From Topomyia yanbarensis (taxonomy: Eukaryota > Arthropoda > Insecta > Diptera > Culicidae): DNA of 64,000 bases. The DNA lies in the NCBI RefSeq assembly GCF_030247195.1, contig NC_080670.1, positions 46,390,194-46,454,193 of the forward strand. Reading direction: 5' to 3'. Shown here piece after piece: positions 56,888 through 64,000 of this stretch (position 1 is the first letter of the stretch; every line of letters begins with the position of its first letter). Position numbers and translations under genes: made by a program. Under the pieces are notes generated by a model. That model did not search any database. It saw only the letters and a program-made list of their open reading frames with translations, and was not told the DNA's origin.

Positions 56888-56935
56888 CACATAGGGTTAA
56901 AGATTTTTCTAGCCTACGACCAATGGGTGGGTAAT
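56888..56935 (+). mobile_element. SINE-like fragment
   Basis: CGCACATAGGGTTAAAGATT and TTCTAGCC resemble the middle of the SINE at 45004. A second scrap at 57660-57708 (AATTACCTTAATGTTAAAAT, CTCTGTAATCAAAACAAAA) resembles its tail. The two may be parts of one interrupted copy. Confidence 0.45.
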
Positions 56936-58114
56936 GTCTGGAACCGCCGAACGAAACGAAGTTTTAATTACTGGGATTACTTAAGTCGGTGATATACCCA
57001 GTAAAACAATTTTTTGCCAAACTACCCGCGAAACACTAAATATTTGGATATTATAATATTTTGATGCGCCATCCCACAAATATTCTGCCTTGTTCTACAT
57101 TATGGCGAGAGTGGTTCGATCGATTCTGACACTCGTTTGATTTTTCTGTCTTGAATGAGAAAGCAATTTTCTGCGGTGATTGAGAACGCGAATGCGACCC
57201 GTCATAATGCAGAATAAGTTTGATTAACAAAAATAACATTTGGGCGACGATAAATTAGTGTACCTTCTCACCACACCGTCTGATCCTGCAACAACGTGCT
57301 TCTCAATCGACTGGCAAAATCTAAATGAAGCAAAATAGATGGAACATTATATAACTTTTCAATATCAGATGAGGTTTTCCAAATTGACAGCTCTACTTGA
57401 CAAAGACTGGGAAATTTTGGTTTTTCGTTTTTGATTCCAACAGATTTTCTGAAAATCAGTTTTTGCGTTGTTTATAGAAGTCATGCATACCTCGAAATTT
57501 ACTTCAACATTGGTGCCTATTTTTCCAAATAATTGGTGCGACTAATGTTCAATTTCGTTCAGTATAATGAAGGTTACAACGTTTAAAAATCCCATCTCCC
57601 GCTTCTTTTGAAAATTTGAAAAGGGGCCGCTATATTAAAAGGTAAGTCGTATTTATGACAAAAGGCAAATTACCTTAATGTTAAAATCTCTGTAATCAAA
57701 ACAAAACAGTGCAGATTAAGCTACTGGAAAGCGGACTGACTGAAGCCGACTACATTTAGGCTGTAGTGAGCCGCAATCGATTTTTAGCGAAATTCTAGCA
57801 AGACCAGGCCGTAATTCGAATTTCGTGAGTATTTTATTCGCTTTTTCAGAACCCTGTTCTGTTCTAGTCAAGCAAGCTTTTCAACCCAGTCCTTTGACAG
57901 TGTTGTTACAATGTATTTCGCCCACCCGGAACGCGGGAACAATCAATCATATCCACTTACCGTACGAAGAGTTTCAACCGCACCGTTCAAACAATATCAA
58001 ACCATCGACATCATGCATTCCGACTCACCTGCAATGAGAAAACAGAAAAAAAGTGAAATTATTAATACTGGCTGTACATCCTGTCGTTTGCTTTCTTTCC
58101 TTTCCCCCCACCAG

Positions 58115-58275
58115 GTACGTCTTCTCGGCACCGAACAAACTGCTCGATTCGATCCCCGGAACGCTGATGCTGACCGACTGTCTGGAGGCCTGTCAAAACA
58201 ATGATTCATGCGCGTCGGTCAACTACGAAACCGGACTCTGTGTGCTGTTCTCGTCCAATTCTGACAAATTACCAG
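58115..58275 (+). CDS. PAN/apple-domain exon of the secreted protein
   Basis: The acceptor CCAG ends at 58114 and the donor GTAATT begins at 58276. The first base completes a Gly codon with the two bases left from 51498, so the frame continues. The 53 codons read on as Tyr-Val-Phe-Ser-Ala-Pro, then Leu-Met-Leu-Thr-Asp-Cys-Leu-Glu-Ala-Cys-Gln-Asn-Asn-Asp-Ser-Cys and Val-Asn-Tyr-Glu-Thr-Gly-Leu-Cys-Val-Leu-Phe. The C-x3-C-x5-C and later Cys fit the helix and strand cysteines of a PAN/apple module. Counting from the previous exon this module begins at Cys-Asp-Pro-Asp. The final base is G (phase 1), and the next exon, with the last cysteines of the module, is beyond 64000 or not recognised. Apple modules bind proteins or carbohydrates outside the cell. 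Confidence 0.85.
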
Positions 58276-59847
58276 GTAATTGACTGCATTCCTATCATAT
58301 TTAGTAAGTAAACTTTTCTGATTGGTTAGGTTTAAAATAAAGCACCTCCCTTCGTTCAGAACTTGAAAGCTAGGTGTTCGCGGTACGTTAATCAGGGGCG
58401 CGAAACTCTCAATATATTATCTGGGTCGTTACGATTTTACTGGTGTTAGACCGGGTGGGAAATCAACTACCATCAAAGAGTTCACGGAGACCACCGAAGT
58501 GGCGATGGTGTCGGGTCATTATTCAATAATGGTTTTTCCGATGTTCCACTTGGCGGGTTGTTTTTCTGGAACAGAGAAAGCTCATGACCCGACGATGTGA
58601 TGGAATGATTAATTTAAATAGGCTGTTATAGAGATCGATCGATTCTCGAAGACGTTGTTTCACCTCTTGTTGCTCAATATACAAAGTAGCCAGCGATTGC
58701 TCCAATTGCGTGAGGTCTTTAGTGGGACCTTAAAAGCCGCCATCGATCCACCGCGGAAATGCCGAAACGATCTCGAGCAAAATGAGTAGGAAATCGATAA
58801 TGAGGATAAATGATGTCAGGAAAGGTTAAAGATATTCATCGAATGTTGCCTTCCCTTGCTTCTCAGTTGTTCCGTTGCATCCGAGATGACGCCAGCTCGT
58901 CTGTTCTACACTATCTTTAGCGCGGGGAGGCAGACAGCCGAGACCCCGAAAGGGTGTAGTATGATGACGATTCGTTGGCTTGTAAAAGCCGACCTACAGG
59001 TCTCGTTTTGGTTTTTAATCGGAAAATAATTGGAGCCAGACCAGTGCGGCTCGGTGGAGATTTTATAGCGTTTCAAAGCTAGACACAAGACAGTCGAACC
59101 GCCCGAGACGGGTATTCCTTGGGCTGCCGGTTCCCAAGATACAGATGCCCGGCAAACGTGCCTGTGAAAATCCCACCTGAATTTGACCTTTGCTACCACC
59201 GCCAAGCAAACGGCAATAACAACGGCAGCGCAATAACATTACAGGATAATTAAAATTGTTGGCAAAACGAAGTTTTTTTTCTGGGCTCCTTGGAATAGGT
59301 TGGGAATGGAGAAAATAGGTGAGGATCGACTGGTTTAACTTGCAAAAGTGGTGTTTTATGTATTAGTTAATTTTACGGTGATAGCTAAAACAATTGATAA
59401 AACTAATAATATATGAGGCAAAGATCGAAAAATAATCCAGTGGAATGGCGGGAATGGAAACCCGTGAAAAAATTCGGTTCTATTCGCAGGAGATCATAAC
59501 AGAAAGCTATCAGTTATGAAATTTGTATCTATGAATTATGAAACTATAAAATGCTGGCTCCAGTCGATGTATGATTGTGTTTCTTTTTTGTTCAAGTTTT
59601 AAGTCTAATGTCGAATTTTTGCCCACTTATGATGGTATGCTCTGGAATGAATCGGCTCTAGACTCAAATGAGTGGCGTCTCGTCCGCCTGTCAATCGGAG
59701 CAGTACACAGGTTACCATTCCATATGATCTTGGAAAAAAAACTTGATAGCAAACAAGCACAGAATATTTGAATAAAACGAAACCTTTTTTTAAAATATTT
59801 ACTGAAAATTGATAACGGAACCAACGATAATTTTCTGAGATGTATCA
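58276..59847. other. Intronic DNA after the PAN exon, no recognised feature
   Basis: It starts with the 5' splice site GTAATT. Nothing else is recognised in the open frames on either strand. It is repeat-poor compared with the previous intron. Confidence 0.4.
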
Positions 59848-59851
59848 CATA

Positions 59852-59968
59852 CATTAAGATTTTTGACAGCTTATTTACAACCACAGATGCAAAATCAAAC
59901 CAAAAGAGTTTGGTTTGTTTTCATTTCATAAGTGACGAATGAATAATTTATTGGAAGTCACGTAAATA
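59852..59968 (+). repeat. Repeat E, copy 2 (interrupted by hAT)
   Basis: TTAAGATTTTTGACAGCTTA, TTTACAACCACAGATGCAAA and CCAAAAGAGTTTGGTTTG match 9293-9360. The sequence departs from the other copies shortly before the hAT-like element at 59969. Confidence 0.55.
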
Positions 59969-60750
59969 CAGAGATGCCAGATACTTTTTTCAAATGTCTG
60001 CAATAATGATTTTAAAAGTCTGGGAAGAACGAAAATGTCAGGAAAGATAGTGTAACCAAAAGCCTTTATGTTAAAAAATCTGTAAATATCTGCAACCAAA
60101 CTAAAAAATCTGCAAACATCTGCAACCAAACTAAAAAATCTGCAAATATCTGCGTCATCGAAAAAATCTGCAGCTTAACCCTTTCATGCCCAACTTTTTT
60201 CTAGTGCATGTAGGGTTTCAAAACAATTTTTCCTTGAAAACGGTGGGGTCAAGAAACACGAAAAGCCTATTTTCATAAAGATATGTGCTTCCATGGCAGT
60301 GCTATAAGCTGCTCAATTTTTACCTTCTAATGCTCAATACAATTCTCCTAGAATAATTGCAATAGTCCAATTACGTGGAAAACGTAGCCAACGACAGTCT
60401 AAATTGATAAGTTTTATTAGTTTTCAATAATATTGCACCGTAACGAAGATATATGAAAAAAACATTTTCTGTCGTCAAAGTAAACTGTCCCTGGCAGCAC
60501 TGCTCCATCGGAATCCAATCAGACTAATTGCAATAACTTCAGTTCTAGAGCTGATCTTTGTAACTGTTAATACTCAAATTAAAGGCAATAATCACATTAA
60601 TGAGTCTTACTTGTTTTTGTAAGCAAATCTCGCCTCAATCAAAAGTTAAAGCTGTTTAAAAACGTTGTTGTCCACAAACAACATGGGCATGAATGGGTTA
60701 AATTAAAAGTCTGCGAATTTGCAGACATGTCTGCAAATCTGGCACCTCTG
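59969..60750. mobile_element. hAT-like MITE (TSD CGTAAATA) split by a TTAA element
   Basis: CAGAGATGCCAGATACT and CAGAGGTGCCAGATTTGC (reverse complement of the right end) are flanked by CGTAAATA at 59961-59968 and 60751-60758. Without the insertion at 60179-60697 it matches the 229-bp copy at 33356-33584, except for one extra 30-bp CTGCAACCAAACTAAAAAAT unit. Confidence 0.9.
60179..60697. mobile_element. piggyBac-type MITE (TTAA) nested in hAT
   Basis: The ends CCCTTTCATGCCCA and TGGGCATGAATGGG are inverted and flanked by TTAA at 60175-60178 and 60698-60701, the target of piggyBac transposases. The interior of 519 bp has no long open frame. The sibling hAT copy shows the empty site. Confidence 0.8.
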
Positions 60751-60976
60751 CGTAAATAAAACAATAAATAAAAGAGATTATAACTATTAGAGGGAGCAAA
60801 GCGCTACTGTCTCCATGTATTCACGGACTGACGCATGGGGTCTCGCTCTAGCATATTGTATCCCATTACTTTGACATGTGTGTACCCGGGGCAATATGTG
60901 TAAACTAATGGGCTTAGCATATGCAAGAGCGAGATAATAAATTTTCAGTGTTAACAGCGACATGCGACCTCTAGTA

Positions 60977-61146
60977 CCCAAATAAACTCATTCCGGAACC
61001 GGTTCGGATTTCTGAATGGAGTCATTATGGATTCCAAATCAAATGCAACAACCGATTCCGACTCAGAATCGATTGTTGCATTTGATTTGGAATCCATGCT
61101 GACTCCATTCAGGATTCCGAATCAAATTCCGAATGGTTTGACCGGG
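60977..61146. mobile_element. Family A MITE (TSD TA)
   Basis: 170 bp, CCCAAATAAACTC to GTTTGACCGGG, flanked by TA at 60975-60976 and 61147-61148. The inner arms are nearly identical to each other. Confidence 0.85.
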
Positions 61147-61185
61147 TAGTTATAATCTCTTTTCAATCAATCAATTCCCACTTCA

Positions 61186-61347
61186 TAAAAAATGTCTTCA
61201 TTTGTCTTCACCGACCAAAATTCTGAATCGGTTTTTGAATTTATGCCATAATTCTGCCAGAAATCAGTCACATCCAAAAAAAAATTGTCTTCAAAATGAA
61301 AAACCTGTCTTCACACCCTTCAAAATGAAGACACATCTGGCATCGCT
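61186..61347 (-). mobile_element. Element I fragment
   Basis: In reverse complement it starts CAGCGATGCCAGATGTG and continues with TGAAGACA repeats and GATTTCTGGCAGAAT like 55721-55884. The other terminus is absent, so it is truncated. Confidence 0.65.
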
Positions 61348-61350
61348 GCT

Positions 61351-61515
61351 CAATGTTAAGATTATAACAGCTCGTTTACAACTACAGATACAAAGATTGG
61401 TTTGTATTCATAATGAAATACCTAACCTCAACCAGCTTTTTGCAGCGCAAAATATTTTATGTTCATTACGAAATAATTCAGCGCCCTTTCTTTTTTAACG
61501 GAAATAGAAAGGCTT
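61351..61515 (+). repeat. Repeat E, copy 3
   Basis: TTAAGATTATAACAGCTCG, TTTACAACTACAGAT, AAATACCTAACCTCAACC and ATAGAAAGG match 9293-9470 with substitutions. Confidence 0.6.
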
Positions 61516-61703
61516 ATGAGCGCTGCACTGCTGACCACAATTCCCACACCGATTATGATTCCCCAAAATATTACTGGCCGATGACCCCCGGCAGAACGAT
61601 ACCGTCTATGATGAATAATATGGAAAAGCCGGAGGTCGTGATGTGTTTGGACGTGGCACAGATTCAACAGCAGTCGTCCCAACGGGAGGGCGGCTGCAGC
61701 TGA
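61508..61703 (+). other. Possible exon or coding remnant (ends at TGA)
   Basis: After a pyrimidine-rich stretch and AATAG at 61503-61507 the frame reads Lys-Ala-Tyr-Glu-Arg-Cys, later Lys-Pro-Glu-Val-Val-Met-Cys-Leu-Asp-Val and Gln-Gln-Gln-Ser-Ser-Gln-Arg-Glu-Gly-Gly-Cys-Ser before TGA. G/C-ending codons are frequent, unlike the flanks. The phase does not fit direct splicing from 58275, and no family is recognised. The upstream 100 bp of this frame are repeat E, which argues against a host exon. Confidence 0.25.
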
Positions 61704-63139
61704 CCGCAGCCCATGCATCGAGCGGGCAGGCACCAGGGGAGCACCCAAATATCCCAGTTAGGCATCCACACATAAATCAGCCGAAGAGATGCTTCCCGCC
61801 GGTTTTCCTACATCCGTAGGTTCAACAATTGCTTTTCGTTAATCGAACAAGTGTACATAGCTATTGCTGTGTTCCCGATACGTTTTATTTATTAATCGAC
61901 ATACCAGCTGATAGCAGTCGTTGCGGGTCTTTCTCTTGCATCGTGGCTCGCTACGGTACAGTACAATACCGGAATGCGCCTTCGTATCATGGCCATAAAT
62001 TTACCCGAACGTTCCGATACGATCCCCGGTAAAGGTAGATTGAAAGGTTTTCTCCTATTACGGAGGATTGTTCCATGCTGCTTCTCGCAAAACGCATACT
62101 TCAACATAATACATCTAGTATATCTATTTGTACTGCTATTCTTCCGGTTGTTTGTTTTGATTTTTCTTATTAAAGACCACGTTACGAATCGATCTCTGAC
62201 CTCTCAGCTTAGCTAAAAACAAACCTCTCAATCAATGCCAATTTTCTCCAGAATTATTTACTGCATCCTTGTTGTTCTGGATGACCCGAAAATCTTACGA
62301 AACTGCTGTTAACAAGCGGTTCTAATTAAATTGTATCCAATATTGAAAAAAAAAAAACAAACGTCAGTAAAAAAAAAATACAAACATCGGAATCGTGCTT
62401 ATCTCGCCAAGTTCGCCATGAATTATTGGGCGTGCGCACGAGCGAAGGCACCATGCAAACTCCGCGTTCACAGTCATAAAAAATCTTCCGATACATAGGT
62501 CAGGTCAGCAGGTAGAGTTTGGGCGCTTGGCACCTGGGACCAAGCGGCGAAGCCGGTGCCGCGACTGTCGATAGACTTCGCGCAACGACTACCGGTGATT
62601 TATTTATACCATCATATTAACGCGAACTTGATTTATGATCGGCTGTGGAATGGAATTTTTGCTGCTTTTTTGTTTCGTTAGAAGAACAATCAGCTGTTCC
62701 GATGACGTTCCATGCCAATTATTTGTGTTCGGTGGTGTGGCTTTCACTGTTGGTTGGTGGAGACTGGGTTCAGTCGGTAAAAAAGCCAATTTTATATAAT
62801 TCATTAAGTTGGCGGAAATAAAATAAGAATAGGTTCTATCCTATTAATTAAGAGAAGTACAGGTCACCATCGGAATTTGCGATGAAATGCAATAAGAAAA
62901 ATAACGTAACGTCTCTGAATCACTAATTATGTGTCGAATGTTAATAATTCATCAAATCGAGTCAAAAATACTGTTACTCCTACGATACATCAGCAAAGAT
63001 AGCATTCCTTTCCCAAGACAAAAATATCGTTTTCCAGTCCACAGCTTCAAATTGCTTGCCAAATAAGATATCTTCCAGGCATCAATTTTGTTGGTATATT
63101 TCCTTCACGGTATATATTCTGAATTTCTAAAACATTATT
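61704..63139. other. Non-coding DNA, no recognised feature
   Basis: No gene family is seen. About 62400-62600 is less AT-rich and repeat-poor, but it has no diagnostic signal. Confidence 0.35.
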
Positions 63140-63520
63140 TCAGAATTATAAAACATCAACAATATCAAAACTATAAAAAATCAAAAATATAGCTTTTAAA
63201 AAATATAGAAAGTAAATATGTCCAAAATATCAAAAACATATAATATTATAAATTATATCAAAAATATCAAAACATCAAAAATATCATAATTTTTCAACAT
63301 ATTGAAAACAAATATATCAAAGACATCAAATATACAAATAATAAAAAAAACCCAAAATATCAAAAATATTAAAACAACAAAAAATTTCCAAAATATTAAA
63401 ATATCATGAAATATCAAAGATATTGAGATATTAATAATATAAAAAAAATTACACAAATTTAAAAAAAATGAAAAAAAAGTAGGAACACCAAAACTATCAA
63501 ATATAAAAATTTCAAAAAAC
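63140..63520. repeat. A-rich simple repeat (ATCAAAAAT-like)
   Basis: Words such as ATCAAAAATATCAAAA, ATATCAAAAAC and AATATTAAAAC recur irregularly. The reverse-strand open frame here (Ile/Phe-rich) is only the translation of this low-complexity tract. Confidence 0.75.
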
Positions 63521-63916
63521 ATTATCATCGTCATCATCGTGGTCGAACAATCCGGATATTCTGCATCTTGACTGACATCTTCCTCGATTGCACAGAACCA
63601 GCGAGTGCGAGGTCTGATTTTTAATTAACATAACTTTTACTAGTAATTCGTCCGGTATTCGCGCTTTATGCCCGGTCAACGTGTTTGTCCTAAACACTTG
63701 GTACACAGCTCGTAGTTTATTTAGCAACTGTGGTCCTGCACCGCTGATACAGCACTGCTACCCCTTATCTTCCCGCGGTTTCAGCTGGAATATGTACGAC
63801 CCTAGGCAAATATTGGACAACAAGCTCTGTGGTCGCATGCGCATGCGTCAAGTAGAAGCGAAGAACGTTTGTTCATTATGTTAGGAGAGGCTTAGGGTTG
63901 TAATATCGGTATTACC

Positions 63917-64000
63917 CTAGGGGCAGATCACTCAAGAAATGTATAACAAATTTGCATCAAATTAGAAAAACTGCATTTAATTTCCATTTTTGCATCAACT
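63917..64000 (-). mobile_element. hAT-like MITE, cut by the window edge
   Basis: CTAGGGGCAGATCACTC at the left and the next 70 bp (AATGTATAACAAATTTGCAT, CAAATTAGAAAAA) match the right end of 33905-34195 in reverse orientation. The rest lies outside the window. Confidence 0.65.

Larger units (their letters stand above)
51499..58114 (+). other. Phase-2 intron of the PAN-domain gene, transposon-rich
   Basis: The donor GTGAGT at 51499 and an acceptor with a C/T-rich tract ending CCAG at 58114 define a 6.6-kb intron. It contains H-family arrays, an approximately 100-bp minisatellite, two B and two A elements, SINE fragments and foldbacks, all listed separately. The parts from 56940 to 58080 have no further recognised element apart from a SINE-like tail. 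Confidence 0.8.

Noticed and set aside
63253..63537. Hydrophobic 94-codon frame on the minus strand
   Set aside because: It is the translation of an A-rich simple repeat (many Ile, Phe), not a membrane protein.
1..64000. CRISPR array, phage or bacterial operon
   Set aside because: No regularly spaced identical short repeats with unique spacers and no bacterial-type gene clusters exist; splice sites and eukaryotic transposons dominate.

Overview
The window looks like AT-rich, repeat-dense insect nuclear DNA, most likely from a mosquito (a culicine such as an Aedes or Culex relative is my best guess). This is inferred from the many short inverted-repeat transposons, a tRNA-derived SINE, a large intron packed with transposons, and a spliced secreted-protein gene. 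Only one host gene is well supported. There are no operons, CRISPR arrays, rRNA genes or intact tRNA genes.

The gene is on the + strand. A 5' coding exon at 51119-51498 encodes a signal peptide, an Ala/Pro/Thr-rich linker and the start of a folded domain. A 6.6 kb intron follows, then a second coding exon at 58115-58275 with a PAN/apple-type cysteine pattern. The two exons are in compatible phase (2+1). The rest of the gene lies beyond the right edge, and a non-coding 5' exon must lie upstream because 51111 is a 3' splice site. PAN plus signal peptide suggests an apical extracellular-matrix protein of the insect PAN/ZP group, but no ZP domain is visible here.

Most of the other recognisable sequence is mobile DNA, classified here by the target-site duplications (TSDs) I could read. 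(i) Four short families, called A, B, C and J, have CCC...GGG ends and variable 2-bp TSDs. They are inserted into one another in clusters at 8169-9287, 17231-18401, 22123-23567, 31861-33348, 46526-48177 and inside the intron. (ii) hAT-like elements with 8-bp TSDs lie at 4755-5991, 6019-6880 (with 6118-6620 nested inside), 7015-8150, 33356-33584, 33905-34195 and 59969-60750. (iii) Two copies of a family with 7-bp TSDs are at 11365-11958 and 31207-31623. (iv) A TTAA-flanked element is nested in a hAT at 60179-60697. (v) TA-flanked elements include a 1654-bp almost complete palindrome at 42593-44246. (vi) A palindromic family 'H' (ends TTTCTTGAGCG) occurs at 23800, 31033, 52042-52650 and 55885. 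(vii) There are SINEs and non-LTR retrotransposon fragments. (viii) There is a Tc1/mariner transposase remnant, and a pipsqueak-type HTH reading frame split by a 1.47 kb insertion flanked by 26-bp direct repeats.

The stretches at about 1-2.7, 12-15, 18.4-22.1, 25.4-31, 35-38.4 and 48.2-51.1 kb hold no gene I can recognise. Some (19.5-21.6, 26.1-26.8, 36.6-38.1, 49.6-50.6, 62.4-62.8 kb) are less AT-rich and repeat-poor and could hold regulatory DNA or non-coding exons.

The most promising object for a new system is the set of A/B/C/J elements. They share terminal CCC...GGG and 2-bp duplications of no fixed sequence, which suggests one unidentified transposase mobilising several unrelated-looking foldback families.
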